A stretch of DNA of 64,000 nucleotides from Gaiellasilicea sp037720595 (GCA_037720595.1 JBBJLW010000001.1:1-64000); one strand, 5' to 3'; shown: positions 22,227-31,920, counted from the first letter of the stretch. Notes: a model not told the origin generated them from the letters alone. Numbers and translations are program-made.

Positions 22227-25049
22227 TTAGGAGAACGCTCCCCGTGCGATCCGGTCCTGCTCGAGCAGGTGGGCGGTCGGGTAGCCCTCGCTCGGGCTGG
22301 CGCGCCAGGGTCGGCCGACAAAGCGCAGCGGCACACCCGTCGGCGCGGCCGCCTCGAGTCGGTGCCGGATCGAGCGCCACGCACCCATGTTCTGCGGCTC
22401 CTCCTGCGCCCAGACCACCTCTTCCAGGTGCGGGTACGACGCGGTGAGCGCCGCGGCCGCGCCGACGGGGAAGGGGTAGAGCTGCTCGAGCCGTGCGACC
22501 GCCACGCCGGAGCCCTCGTGTTGCTCGTGCCCGACGAGGTCGTAATAGACCTTGCCCGAGCAGAGCACGAGCCGCCGAACCTGGGCCCGGTCGCCGACGG
22601 CCGGGTCGTCGAGCACGGGCTGGAAGCCGCTCTCGGCGAGCTCGGAGAGCGTCGAGGAAGCCTGCTTCAGGCGCAGGAGCCCCTTCGGAGTCATCAGCAC
22701 GAGCGGTCGCGGCGTCACGTCGAGCGCCTGGCGCCGCAACAGGTGGAAGAACTGGGCAGCCGTCGTGCAGTTGGCGACGCGGATGTTCTCCTGCGCGGCG
22801 AGCTGGAGGAAGCGCTCGAGCTTCGCGCTCGAATGCTCCGGCCCGTTTCCCTCGTAGCCGTGCGGGAGGAGCAGTGTCAGTCGCGAGGTCTGCTGCCATT
22901 TCGAGAGCCCCGCCACGAGAAACTGGTCGATCACGATTTGAGCGCCGTTGACGAAGTCGCCGAACTGCGCCTCCCAGAGTACGAGCGAGTCCGGTGCAGC
23001 GACCGAATAGCCGTACTCGAACCCGAGGCAGGCATATTCGGAGAGTGGCGAGTTGTAGATCTCGAACGAGGCGCAGGCCTCGGGAATGTGTTGCAGCGGC
23101 ACGTGCAGCTCGCCGCTTCGCGGGTCGTGGAGAACTGCGTGGCGATGTGCGAATGTGCCGCGTTCGGTGTCCTGACCGGAGAGCCGGATCGGGATACCCT
23201 CAACGAGCAGGCTCCCGTACGCGAGCGCCTCTGCGTGCCCCCAATCGATCCCGCCGTCCACGAGCGCGGTGCGCCGCCGTTCGAGCTGCTTCAGGAGCTT
23301 CGGATGCACCTCGAAATCGTCCGGAACCTCGAGCAGTTGGGCGTTCAGCTCCTCTAGGCGCTCGGCGGAGACGGCGGTGACGACAGCTCCTCCCGTGTCG
23401 GCCGGGATCCCGCCGTCCCTCGAGGAACGGGGCTGGGCGATCGACGCCTTAAGTTCCTCGTGCGCCGCTCGCAACTCCACCTGCGTCTGCTCGAAGACAG
23501 CGTCCGCCTCGGCCTGAGTGAGCACGCCCTCGGCGACGAGCCGCTGCGCATACTGCTCGCGCGAGGTCGGGTGACCGGCGATCTGAGCGACCATCAGGGG
23601 CTGGGTGTATGCCGCCTCGTCCTGTTCCTGGTGACCGAAGCGCCGGTAGCCGACGAGGTCGACGACGACGTCGTGGCCGAACTCCAGCCGGTACGCGAGC
23701 GCAAGTCGGATCGCCGAGACGGATGCCTCGGGATCGTCGGCGTTGACATGGATGATGGGGATGTCGAAGCCCTTGGCGAGATCGCTCGAGTACCGCGTCG
23801 AGCGGCCCTCCTGGGGATCGGTGGTGAAGCCGACCTGGTTGTTCGAGATGATGTGGAGAGTCCCGCCGGTCGTGTAGCCGTCGAGGTTCGAGAGGTTGAG
23901 CGTCTCCGCTACGACCCCCTGGCCTGCGAACGAGGCGTCGCCGTGGATCAGGATCGGGAGCGCCACGAACGGATCGTGGACGCCGGCGCCGCTCGAGCGG
24001 TCGGTCTGCTCGGCCCGAGCCCAGCCCTCGATCACCGGATCGACCGCCTCGAGATGGCTCGGATTCGGGGCGAGTGTGATCGTCACCTCGCCGTTCGCCG
24101 TCGCCCGCGTGCCCGTGGCGGGGAGGTGGTACTTGACATCGCCGGTGCCGCCCTCCTCGTCCATCACGACCGCGTCGATCGTCCGCTCGCCCTCGAACTC
24201 GCGCAGGATCGAGCCGTATGGATGTCCCGTCGTGTGCGCGAGGACGTTCAGGCGACCCCGGTGCGCCATTCCGATCACCACCTCGTGGGCGCCCATCGAC
24301 GCCGCCAGCTCGATCGCCTCGTCGAGCATCGGCATCATCGTGTCGAGCCCCTCGAGCGAGAACTGCTTCTGGCCGAGGAAGCTCTTGCGCAGGTATTGCT
24401 CGAAGCCCTCGGCTCGCGAGAGGGAGGCGAGGAGCGCCGTGTGCTCCTGCGCGGAAAGCGGCTGGCGGTAGCGGCCCGACTCGATCGCCTGTCGCAACCA
24501 GACGCGCTCCGCATGGTCGGAGAGATGCTCGATCTCGTAGGCGATCGTGCCGCAGTAGACGTCCTTGAGCGCCGGCAACGACTCCCTGAGCGTCGGCCCC
24601 GAGACATGAACGCGCAGAAGTGCGCTCGGGATCCGTGCCTGAAGCTCAGGTGTGAGCGGCGGAATCAGCCGTGACTCGTCCAGAGCGGGGTCGCCCATCG
24701 GCTCCGAGCCGAGCGGGTCGAGCCTGGCCGCGAGGTGGCCGTGCATCCGGTGAGCCTTGACGAGCGCCATCGCGGCGGCAACGCCGCCGAGCAGCGTCTC
24801 GTCGACCGCCTCAGCCGGTGCGACGGACTCGACGATGGCGGGTGCCTCGACCGGAGCGTTATGCCCGTTCCCGTTTGCCGCCGCCTCCAGCAGTCGCTGC
24901 AATCCGGGCAACCCCGCGACGAGACTGCTCTCGCCGCTCTCGAACAGGGCGCGCCACTCGGCGGGAACAGAATCCGGGTCCTCGAGGTAGTCCTCGAGCA
25001 CCAGGCTCGCGTAGCCGGAGTTGAGCCCGTCGACTTCATGCGCGCTCAC
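22227..25049 (-). CDS. sucA: 2-oxoglutarate dehydrogenase E1 component
   Basis: A 940-residue thiamine-diphosphate enzyme that decarboxylates 2-oxoglutarate and transfers succinyl to lipoyl-E2 in the TCA cycle. The N-terminal segment (LNSGYASLVLEDYLEDPDSVPAEW) is the E1o-specific E2-binding tail. The TPP/Mg fold includes MAHRGRLNVLAH, GDASFAGQGVVAETLNLSNL and VHVNADDPEASVSAIRLALAYR. The C-terminal pyrimidine and transketolase-like part has GYEGNGPEHSSAKLERFLQL. The length is close to the E. coli enzyme (933 residues), and it lacks the extra E2-like catalytic domain fused to E1 in mycobacterial KGD proteins. It starts at GTG 25049. E2 and E3 genes are not in this window. Confidence 0.95.
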   Translation of the reverse strand: MSAHEVDGLNSGYASLVLEDYLEDPDSVPAEWRALFESGESSLVAGLPGLQRLLEAAANGNGHNAPVEAPAIVESVAPAEAVDETLLGGVAAAMALVKAHRMHGHLAARLDPLGSEPMGDPALDESRLIPPLTPELQARIPSALLRVHVSGPTLRESLPALKDVYCGTIAYEIEHLSDHAERVWLRQAIESGRYRQPLSAQEHTALLASLSRAEGFEQYLRKSFLGQKQFSLEGLDTMMPMLDEAIELAASMGAHEVVIGMAHRGRLNVLAHTTGHPYGSILREFEGERTIDAVVMDEEGGTGDVKYHLPATGTRATANGEVTITLAPNPSHLEAVDPVIEGWARAEQTDRSSGAGVHDPFVALPILIHGDASFAGQGVVAETLNLSNLDGYTTGGTLHIISNNQVGFTTDPQEGRSTRYSSDLAKGFDIPIIHVNADDPEASVSAIRLALAYRLEFGHDVVVDLVGYRRFGHQEQDEAAYTQPLMVAQIAGHPTSREQYAQRLVAEGVLTQAEADAVFEQTQVELRAAHEELKASIAQPRSSRDGGIPADTGGAVVTAVSAERLEELNAQLLEVPDDFEVHPKLLKQLERRRTALVDGGIDWGHAEALAYGSLLVEGIPIRLSGQDTERGTFAHRHAVLHDPRSGELHVPLQHIPEACASFEIYNSPLSEYACLGFEYGYSVAAPDSLVLWEAQFGDFVNGAQIVIDQFLVAGLSKWQQTSRLTLLLPHGYEGNGPEHSSAKLERFLQLAAQENIRVANCTTAAQFFHLLRRQALDVTPRPLVLMTPKGLLRLKQASSTLSELAESGFQPVLDDPAVGDRAQVRRLVLCSGKVYYDLVGHEQHEGSGVAVARLEQLYPFPVGAAAALTASYPHLEEVVWAQEEPQNMGAWRSIRHRLEAAAPTGVPLRFVGRPWRASPSEGYPTAHLLEQDRIARGAFS

Positions 25050-25071
25050 GCTGGATGTTGTAGCAGCGCGG

Positions 25072-25344
25072 CTAGTAGAGAGGACGCTCGGTGATCACGG
25101 CGATCGCCATTCCCAGGATCCAGCAGACGACGACGGCGGCGATCGCCCAACCGGCAAGGCGCGAGTAGCGAGTCGTCATCCGCGCAGCGACGAGCGCGAG
25201 AACGACCGCGATCGGGATCATCCGAACGGGTCTGTAGGCGACCCCGAGCGCACTCGTGAAGATCGCCGCGGTCGCCATCAGCCCGGCGACCGCCTCGCGC
25301 GCGTCCTCGCGCCGGCTCTCGTGGCGATCCGGGAACGTATTCAT
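25072..25344 (-). CDS. Small membrane protein, unknown function
   Basis: A 90-residue protein with a charged N-terminus (NTFPDRHESRREDAREAVAG) and three likely membrane helices (residues ~19-35, 43-58 and 66-84). Its ATG overlaps the stop of the preceding small gene (ATGA). The two encode companion membrane proteins upstream of sucA on the same strand. Their roles are unknown. Confidence 0.65.
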   Translation of the reverse strand: MNTFPDRHESRREDAREAVAGLMATAAIFTSALGVAYRPVRMIPIAVVLALVAARMTTRYSRLAGWAIAAVVVCWILGMAIAVITERPLY

Positions 25345-25586
25345 CGGCCTGTCTGGGCCACGCGTCGAGCGGCGCCCGAGCGGCTACCGCGGGGCCATGG
25401 GCGGCGAGAAACGCCTTGGCTACGACGGGCACGCCAGTCGCAGGACGGCTCCGGCCCGAGCGCTGCGAGCCGTCCGGCACCCTCGAGAGGCCTCGGCTCA
25501 GCCTTGATCGCCCACCATACGACGGCACAGAGGTAGACAACCGGGATCTTCAGGATCACGAGCATGAAGACGAGCTCCCAGACCAC
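25341..25586 (-). CDS. Small single-helix membrane protein
   Basis: An 81-residue protein. It starts VWELVFMLVILKIPVVYLCA and continues VVWWAIKAEPRPLEGA, giving one membrane span followed by a basic, Arg/Pro-rich cytoplasmic tail. The start is GTG 25586. The coupling to the next gene (shared ATGA at 25341-25344) and the strong conservation pattern of the N-terminus support it. It is divergent from the sigma factor gene. No function is recognised. Confidence 0.6.
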   Translation of the reverse strand: MVWELVFMLVILKIPVVYLCAVVWWAIKAEPRPLEGAGRLAALGPEPSCDWRARRSQGVSRRPWPRGSRSGAARRVAQTGR

Positions 25587-25667
25587 GGCCGGAGTGTACG
25601 CGATCCGTAAGTGGGCCTTCTGCCTGGCAGGGTTACGGCGAGCCCGATCCAGGGCACGACAGGGGAG

Positions 25668-26708
25668 ATGAGTAGCGAGACAATTGCGCTTCTGCTCGAG
25701 GCGGGAGAAGAGTCCGGCTGTCTCAACCTCTCCGAGTTCAGCTCCGCTGTGCAAGATCTCGAGCTCGACGAGGACGAGCTGGAGAAGCTCTACGCGGAGC
25801 TCGACGAGCGGCACATCACGATTTCCGACGACTGCGGCCGCGTCCAGAAGCAGGATGCCGCGTACGTGAATGGGGATCTCGCGACCGCAACGACGGATTC
25901 CCTCCAGCTCTTCCTGAACGAAGCAGGCCGCTACCCACTGCTGACGGCCGCCGAGGAAGTCGAGCTGGCGAAGCGTGTCGAGCGCGGCGACACCGAGGCC
26001 AAGGATCGGATGATCAACTCGAATCTCCGCCTCGTCGTCTCGATCGCGAAGCGCTATCAGGGTCACGGCCTCTCTCTCCTCGACTTGATCCAGGAGGGCG
26101 TGATCGGGCTGATCCGCGCTGTCGAGAAGTTCGACTGGCGTCGCGGCTTCAAGTTTTCGACCTATGCGACGTGGTGGATTCGCCAGGCGGTGCAACGCGG
26201 GGTCGCGAATAAGTCGCGCACGATCCGGATCCCGGTTCATATCGCCGAGCGCGAGACACGGATCGGCCGCGCGGAGCGCGAGCTGAGCGCCAAGTTGGGG
26301 CGCCCGCCGACCGACGACGAGATCGTGGTGGCCGCGAAGATCTCCCTCAAGCATCTGAAGGAGGTGCGGCAGGCGGCTCGCGCCGTGACGAGCCTCGATC
26401 GACCTCTCGGCGACGAGAACGGCGCCTCGATCGGCGACCTCGTCGGGGGCGCTCAGGACGGCGTCGAAGCCGAGGTGGAGCTGAGCCTGACGGAGGACAC
26501 GCTCTATCGAGCTCTCGAGTCGCTCCCCGAGCGCGACCGCGAGATCCTACGGCTCCGTTACGGGCTCGGTGGAGCCGAACCGCTGTCGCTGGAGGTGATT
26601 GGCCGGCGACTCGGATTGACACGGGAACGCGTCCGCCAGATCGAGGGTCAGGCGCTCGAGCGGCTGGCCGTCTCGCGCGAGATCGAAGCGCTTCGCGACG
26701 CTGCCTGA
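25668..26708 (+). CDS. RNA polymerase sigma-70 factor, primary-type
   Basis: A 346-residue sigma factor. A region 1.1-like acidic N-terminus (LLLEAGEESGCLNLSEF, DEDELEKLYAEL) precedes region 1.2 (DSLQLFLNEAGRYPLLTAAEE). Region 2 contains the core-binding and -10 elements (LRLVVSIAKRYQGHGLSLLD, LIQEGVIGLIRAVEKFDW, FSTYATWWIRQAVQRGV). Region 3 follows, then region 4 with the -35 helix-turn-helix (LTRERVRQIEGQALERL). Having region 1.2 and all of regions 2-4 makes it group 1 or group 2 rather than an ECF factor. ATG 25668 follows AGGGGAG and is preferred over upstream in-frame starts. Confidence 0.93.
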   Translation: MSSETIALLLEAGEESGCLNLSEFSSAVQDLELDEDELEKLYAELDERHITISDDCGRVQKQDAAYVNGDLATATTDSLQLFLNEAGRYPLLTAAEEVELAKRVERGDTEAKDRMINSNLRLVVSIAKRYQGHGLSLLDLIQEGVIGLIRAVEKFDWRRGFKFSTYATWWIRQAVQRGVANKSRTIRIPVHIAERETRIGRAERELSAKLGRPPTDDEIVVAAKISLKHLKEVRQAARAVTSLDRPLGDENGASIGDLVGGAQDGVEAEVELSLTEDTLYRALESLPERDREILRLRYGLGGAEPLSLEVIGRRLGLTRERVRQIEGQALERLAVSREIEALRDAA

Positions 26709-26820
26709 TCGCGCGCCGCATCGCTCGACCCAGGTCCTAACACCGTCCTCACACCGGCTCGCTACCGTGGCCGGCGGTTCGGAAAAAGGCCCTGTTTCAC
26801 ACGCTAAAAGGAGTCTGCCC

Positions 26821-28242
26821 GTGAAACGATCTGTCCGGTTCCTGCTTGCGGCTTCCACGGCAATGCTGCTCGTGCCTGCGGTTGCCGGCGCCGCGCCACG
26901 CATGCACCTCGGATTCCACGACGATCCGAACTTCCGGTACGAGGAGCGCCGATCGTTGATGCTCGATCAGGCGCGCGCGGCCAATACGACGATCGTCCGC
27001 ACCCTCGTGACCTGGGCGGACGTGGCTCCGACCCGCCCCGCGAACGCCTCGAACCCCTTCGATCGGGCGTATCGGTTCAACGATCTCGACGAGCTCGTGC
27101 GCAACACGCAGGCTCGCGACATCGAAGTCCTGATCACGATCTGGGGCACACCGAAGTGGGCGAACGGCAACAAGTCGCCGAATTTCCTTCCGACGAGGAT
27201 GACCGACCTCACAGCCTTCTCGCGGGCGGTCGCCTCTCGCTACTCCGGCCGGTTCGCCGGCTTCCCGTTCGTCCGCTTCTACTCGATCTGGAATGAGTCG
27301 AATCTCCAGCTCTTCCTGGCACCGCAGTTCGACGCCGCCGGCAAGTCGGTGGGACCGCGCAACTACGCAAGGCTCGCGGCGGCGGCCTACAGCGGGATCA
27401 AGGCGGGGAACCCGCGGGCCAAGGTCGCGATCGGCAGCACGTCGTCGGCAGGTCGCGACAAGGTGTTGCCCGGGAAGTCGGAAACGCACTCACCTGCCCG
27501 CTTCGCGCGGCTCGTCGCAGCTGCCAACCCACGCCTCAAGTTCGATGCTTGGGCGCAGCACCCGTATCCGGTGCCGGTCAACCTGAAGCCGACGCAGCTC
27601 GTGCGCTATCCGAACGTGACGCTGAAGTCGTTCCCACGCTTCACGCGGGATCTCGACACGTGGTTCAAGCGCAAGAACGTGCGGATCTGGATCACCGAGT
27701 ACGGTCACGAGGTTCGGGAGGACGGCGAGCCGCGAGGGGTCTCGCGCGCCACGCAGGCGGCCTACGCGGCGCAGGCGCTCGCGCTCGCCCGGAGCGACCC
27801 CCGCACCGACATGTTCATCTGGTTCGTCTTCCGCGACCACGCGACGAGCGAGTGGCAGAGCGGGCTGCGGACGCGAACCGGGGCGCCGAAGCCGTCGCTC
27901 GCGAGATTCACCTCGTTCGCGCGCACGGTCGACGCTCGGAACGCGATGTTCAGCCTCCGCGGCGGCGTCGCCAACCCGACGGTCCCTGTCGCCCTGCGGC
28001 AGTACGCGGCCGGTTCCAAGCCGGGCGAGCGGGTGGGCTTCAACGTCAAGGTCTACGAGAAGGGCAAGCTCGTCGCCGATGCCCAGCCCGCCTCTCCGCT
28101 CGGCAGCGACGCCACCGCCAAGGTTCGGCTGCTCGGCTTCCGGCCAGTGAAGGGCCACACGTACTCGGTGCGAGTGACAGCCAATATCTTCAGCGGCGGC
28201 GGAGTCCAACTGGTGCGCACGCTGACGGTGATCGGGGTCTAG
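26821..28242 (+). CDS. Secreted glycoside hydrolase (clan A, TIM-barrel)
   Basis: A 473-residue exported protein: signal peptide 1-26 (RFLLAASTAMLLVPAVAGAA), then a (beta/alpha)8 glycosidase. FYSIWNESN carries the predicted acid/base Glu159 and WITEYGHE the predicted nucleophile Glu293, the arrangement of clan GH-A (GH5/GH39-like). A C-terminal ~100-residue beta-rich domain (GERVGFNVKVYEKGKLVADAQ) may bind cell wall or carbohydrate. The GTG at 26821 is preceded by AAAAGGAG, which fixes the start although the frame is open from 26767. The substrate is unknown. Confidence 0.82.
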   Translation: MKRSVRFLLAASTAMLLVPAVAGAAPRMHLGFHDDPNFRYEERRSLMLDQARAANTTIVRTLVTWADVAPTRPANASNPFDRAYRFNDLDELVRNTQARDIEVLITIWGTPKWANGNKSPNFLPTRMTDLTAFSRAVASRYSGRFAGFPFVRFYSIWNESNLQLFLAPQFDAAGKSVGPRNYARLAAAAYSGIKAGNPRAKVAIGSTSSAGRDKVLPGKSETHSPARFARLVAAANPRLKFDAWAQHPYPVPVNLKPTQLVRYPNVTLKSFPRFTRDLDTWFKRKNVRIWITEYGHEVREDGEPRGVSRATQAAYAAQALALARSDPRTDMFIWFVFRDHATSEWQSGLRTRTGAPKPSLARFTSFARTVDARNAMFSLRGGVANPTVPVALRQYAAGSKPGERVGFNVKVYEKGKLVADAQPASPLGSDATAKVRLLGFRPVKGHTYSVRVTANIFSGGGVQLVRTLTVIGV

Positions 28243-28251
28243 AAGTTCGTA

Positions 28252-28294
28252 GTCCGGGTGCGCCGACTTGCGAGAGCAGGCGGCGCACCCGGAC
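28252..28294 (+). terminator. Strong hairpin after the glycosidase gene
   Basis: GTCCGGGTGCGCCG (28252-28265) and CGGCGCACCCGGAC (28281-28294) form a perfect 14-bp stem with a 15-base loop, starting 10 bases after the stop codon. No T-run follows. Confidence 0.65.
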
Positions 28295-28316
28295 GCTCTC
28301 TGCCTACGATCGGCAG

Positions 28317-29297
28317 GTGGGAGCAATCGTTCGAGTCGGCACCTGCTCGTGGGCGGACGAGACGCTGACGAAGGTCTGGTATCCACCAGGAATCCGCTCC
28401 GCCGAGGAGCGGCTGCGTCACTACACCGATCGCTTCGGCGTCGTCGAGGCGAACTCGACCTACTACCGCCTGCCCGATGCGACGCTCGTCGGCGACTGGG
28501 CCGAGCGGACGCCGCCGGGCTTCACGATGCACGTGAAGGCGTTCGGGCTGATGACCCGGCATCCGGTGAAGCTCGAGGCCCTGCCCAACGATTTGCGCGA
28601 GGCGATGCCCGTGGACGAGAGAGGCCGCGTCGACCGACCGCCGCGCGAGTTGCGGGCCGAGATCTTCCGCCGCTTCGCCGCAGCGCTCGAGCCCCTGCGG
28701 GTGACCGGAAAGCTCGGCGGGATCCTGCTCCAGTTCCCGTCCTACGTCGTCCAGAAGACGGCGTCGTTCGAGTACATCGAGTGGGCGCAGGAGCAGCTTC
28801 CCGGCGACGAGCTCCTGCTCGAGTTCCGCCACCGGAGCTGGCTCGACGAGGACCATCGAGCGGACACTCTGGCGTTCCTCGAGAGCCGCGGCCTGAGCTA
28901 CGTGATCGTCGACGCGCCGAAGACGCAGGCGAAGAACCTCGTCGAGACGGTGATCGCCCGCACGAGCGGAACCGCGTACGTCCGCTTCCACGGCAGGAAC
29001 GCGGCGACCTGGAACAAGCGGACGGGTAGCGCTGCCGAGCGCTTCGACTACCTCTATTCGGCGCACGAGCTCGAGGAGTGGGTCGAGCCGCTCCGCGAGC
29101 TCGCGGCGGACGCTGACGAGGTCTACGCGATGTTCAACAACAACGGCCGCTCGACGATGCCGTCGTTCGGCGGGCTTGCCGGACTCGATCCGTACGAGGT
29201 TGCGGGCGATCCGCAGAAGGGCCTCGTCGCGCAGGCGCCGGCCAACGCGATGATGCTGCGGCAGGCGCTGGCCGATGCGGGCGTCGAGGTCGCCTAG
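28317..29297 (+). CDS. DUF72 family protein (YecE-like)
   Basis: A 326-residue TIM-barrel-like protein with the family's opening RVGTCSWADETLTKVWYP, the motif VVEANSTYYRLPD, and the later motifs GGILLQFPSY, LLLEFRHRSW and AYVRFHGRNA...YLYSAHELEEW, then VYAMFNNNGRSTMPS. DUF72 is widespread and structurally resembles xylose-isomerase-type barrels, but its activity is not known. The start is GTG 28317, because the motif RVGTCSW must lie near the N-terminus. It is convergent with the oxidoreductase gene (four-base overlap). Confidence 0.9.
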   Translation: MGAIVRVGTCSWADETLTKVWYPPGIRSAEERLRHYTDRFGVVEANSTYYRLPDATLVGDWAERTPPGFTMHVKAFGLMTRHPVKLEALPNDLREAMPVDERGRVDRPPRELRAEIFRRFAAALEPLRVTGKLGGILLQFPSYVVQKTASFEYIEWAQEQLPGDELLLEFRHRSWLDEDHRADTLAFLESRGLSYVIVDAPKTQAKNLVETVIARTSGTAYVRFHGRNAATWNKRTGSAAERFDYLYSAHELEEWVEPLRELAADADEVYAMFNNNGRSTMPSFGGLAGLDPYEVAGDPQKGLVAQAPANAMMLRQALADAGVEVA

Positions 29298-30298
29298 TAG
29301 TCGCCTAGCTTGACGAGCGCCTTGCCGCGATTCTCGCCCTTCAGGAGGCCGATGAACGCGCGGGGCGCCTGCTCGAGGCCCTTTGTCACGTCTTCCTTGT
29401 ACTGCAGCCGGCCGTCGCGCAGCAGGCCTGCGAGCCGCGTCACTCCCTCGTCGAAGCGGTGAGCGAAATCGGTGACGAGGAACCCCTCGAGGCGGGCCCG
29501 GAAGACGATCAGGAAGCCGAGGTTGCGCGGGGCGAGTTCCGGCTCGTCGAGGTTGTACTGCGAGATCTGGCCGCAGATCGGGACGCGAGCGCCGGTCGCG
29601 AGCCTGCGGAAGATCGTCTCGGAGAGCGCCCCACCGACGTTGTCGAAGTAGATGTCAATCCCGGCCGCGCACGCTTCCTTCAGCGCGGCGTTGACATCGT
29701 CGGCCTTGTAGTCGATCCCGACGTCGTAGCCAAAGAGCCCGGTCAGATCCGCAACCTTCTCCGCTCCGCCCGCGAGCCCGACCGTGTGGCAGCCGGCGGC
29801 CTTCGCGAGCTGGCCGACGATCTGACCGACCGCGCCCGCCGCCGCAGAGACGACAACCGTCTCACCGGGCTTCGGCCGGCCGACATCGAAGAGTCCGAAG
29901 TACGCGGTCAATCCGGTCATCCCAACGACGTGCAGCCAAGCGGACGGTGGCGCGAGGAGCGCGTCGATCTTCCGCAGCGCGCTGCCGCGGGCAACCGCAT
30001 GCTCCTGCCAGCCGAGCTGCCCGACCACCAGGTCGCCCGGTGCGTAGCGGCGATCGTCGCTCTCGACCACCTCGCCGACGGCCTGGCCCGGCATCACCTC
30101 GCCGATCCCGGTCGGCTTCGCGTAGGAGCGCGCCTCGCTCATTCGTCCGCGCATGTACGGATCGAGCGAGAGCCAGTGGGAGCGAACGAGCACCTCGCCC
30201 GCGCCGGGCTGGGGCAGCGGCGACTCGACGAGCGCGAAGTCCGACTCCTGCGGGAAGCCGACCGGCCGGGCCGCGAGGGTGATCTGACGATTGGTCAC
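29294..30298 (-). CDS. NADP-dependent oxidoreductase, zinc-independent MDR family
   Basis: A 334-residue quinone-oxidoreductase-like (alkenal/one reductase type) enzyme. The N-terminal domain has SLDPYMRGRMSEARSYAKP, characteristic of the leukotriene-B4 12-hydroxydehydrogenase/CurA branch. The nucleotide-binding motif is VVSAAAGAVGQIVGQLAKAAG, followed by VGLAGGAEKVADL, GYDVGIDYKADD and YFDNVGG. It lacks the structural zinc cysteines of alcohol dehydrogenases. It probably reduces alpha,beta-unsaturated carbonyls. ATG 30298 starts it. Confidence 0.9.
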   Translation of the reverse strand: MTNRQITLAARPVGFPQESDFALVESPLPQPGAGEVLVRSHWLSLDPYMRGRMSEARSYAKPTGIGEVMPGQAVGEVVESDDRRYAPGDLVVGQLGWQEHAVARGSALRKIDALLAPPSAWLHVVGMTGLTAYFGLFDVGRPKPGETVVVSAAAGAVGQIVGQLAKAAGCHTVGLAGGAEKVADLTGLFGYDVGIDYKADDVNAALKEACAAGIDIYFDNVGGALSETIFRRLATGARVPICGQISQYNLDEPELAPRNLGFLIVFRARLEGFLVTDFAHRFDEGVTRLAGLLRDGRLQYKEDVTKGLEQAPRAFIGLLKGENRGKALVKLGDY

Positions 30299-30725
30299 GA
30301 CGCAAGTCTTTCAGACCGCGGGCGGTAGTCCCACTGAGCGCTGCTGATCCCGGTGCTCCCGGCGACCGATGTCGCCAGAAATCGGGCTTGTGATCGCCGG
30401 GATCGCGGTTTACCAGCGAGCGGCACGACAAACGTCAAGAAAGCAAGTCGCCCGCCGATAAGGACTTGGTGGTCCGCAGAGCGACAACCCGAATCTGGCT
30501 CACTCTTCGCCTCGTCGCCCAGGGGGACACGACCCGGCGTGGCTGCCGGCGGTCTGCCTCCTGACGCTTCTGGTCGGCGGGTTCGGCGCCCTCATAGTCC
30601 GCAGCCAGGAGCAGTCGCGAGCGGAGCTCGAAGAACGCTACGCACTGCGGGTCGCTCTCTCCAGTCGGTTCGTCTCCTCGTACGTCGCCGAGCTACATGC
30701 GCGCGAATGGGCACATGCAAGCGAG

Positions 30726-31832
30726 TTGCTTTCGGACCCAGTCGTCAGCCCGGCCCGCTTCGGACTCGTCAGCCGGGCATTCGGGTTCGACGTCTCGATC
30801 CTCCTCGACTCCGAAGGCAGGGTGCGGAGTGCGGTGCGGGGGAGCGCGGCAGTCTCGAATGTCGTGCCGTCGGCTGCACGCGCCGAGGCCATCGTGGCGT
30901 TCGCGGTACCGTTTGACACCCCATCCGGTCGGCGCGTCTTCAGCGGGGGCGTTCCGATCCGGAAGAGCCCGCTCGCGGCGTTCCTCGCCAATGCGCTGCC
31001 GTTCGAGGGTGCGCACGGCTACCTGATCGACGGCGTCGGGAAGATGATCGTCGCCGGAGGGCCGGAGGCAGAACCAATCGCGCCCATGTTCGCGACACAG
31101 GATCCGAGAGGCACGGTCACCGTTGCCGGCAGGGAGTACCGTGTCGCAGCTCAGCCCGTCGCCGAGACCGCCTGGAGCCTCTTCATCCTCGCCCCGCGTG
31201 AGCAGCTGTTCGCTTCGCTGTCCGGACCGAAGCGTTGGCTCCCGTGGCTCGTTCTCGGAGCATTCGCACTCGCGTCAGCTGCTGCTCTCGCTTTGCTCGG
31301 CAAGCTGCTACGCCGAAAGGCCGAGCTTGCTCACCTCGCCGCCCACGATCCGCTGACGGGCACGATCAATCGGCGTGCTCTCGAGCGCGCCTTCTCACGC
31401 CTCACCTCGGACCCGCTCGCATCGGAGGGGCGGGTCGGCATTCTGCTCATCGACCTCGACAACTTCAGTGAGGTGAACGAGAGCTATGGGTATGCAGCCG
31501 GCGACGAGCTGTTGTGCCGCGTCGCGGAGACGCTGCGCGTGACCGTACGACCTTCGGATGTCGTAGCTCGGATCGGAGGGGATAAGTTCGCCGTCCTACT
31601 CGCCGGCGTCGACGATGATCGCGCACACGAGATCGGTGAACGAATCGCAGCGACCCTCGAGGACGTTCTCTTCCCGATCGTCGACGCAATCGAGGTGCGC
31701 GCCCGTTGCAGCGTGGGCGTCGCCCTGGCGGAGCTCGAGGATCCGATCGGACGCGTCCTGGCCCGCGCAGATAGCGCCCTCTACGAAGCGAAATCCTTCC
31801 GCCGGAAGGGCTTGCACACCGCCACCGCCTGA
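30726..31832 (+). CDS. GGDEF-family membrane sensor protein with GGDKF motif
   Basis: From TTG 30726 the product has 368 residues: a probable extracytoplasmic sensor (residues 1-155), a membrane helix (WLPWLVLGAFALASAAALALL) and a GGDEF domain. The signature reads RIGGDKFAVLLAG, with Lys287 replacing the metal-binding Glu, so cyclase activity is doubtful. The open frame reaches back to 30462 and encodes a first membrane helix (AWLPAVCLLTLLVGGFGALI, from about 30537) and more of the sensor. That stretch contains no ATG, GTG or TTG, so the true start is unclear: a CTG start, an upstream frameshift, or a lost start codon. Confidence 0.7.
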   Translation: MLSDPVVSPARFGLVSRAFGFDVSILLDSEGRVRSAVRGSAAVSNVVPSAARAEAIVAFAVPFDTPSGRRVFSGGVPIRKSPLAAFLANALPFEGAHGYLIDGVGKMIVAGGPEAEPIAPMFATQDPRGTVTVAGREYRVAAQPVAETAWSLFILAPREQLFASLSGPKRWLPWLVLGAFALASAAALALLGKLLRRKAELAHLAAHDPLTGTINRRALERAFSRLTSDPLASEGRVGILLIDLDNFSEVNESYGYAAGDELLCRVAETLRVTVRPSDVVARIGGDKFAVLLAGVDDDRAHEIGERIAATLEDVLFPIVDAIEVRARCSVGVALAELEDPIGRVLARADSALYEAKSFRRKGLHTATA

Positions 31833-31920
31833 AGGATCGCCGCCCACGCATGTGACTCCCGCTGGCGCCCGAGCAGGTTGCCGAATGCAGCAAGCCCTGC
31901 TGAGCGAAGTAACCGAGTAG

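Noticed and set aside
30299..30461. c-di-GMP (GEMM) riboswitch upstream of the GGDKF protein
   Set aside because: No GCAAAGCC-type core, tetraloop or receptor was recognised in this region.
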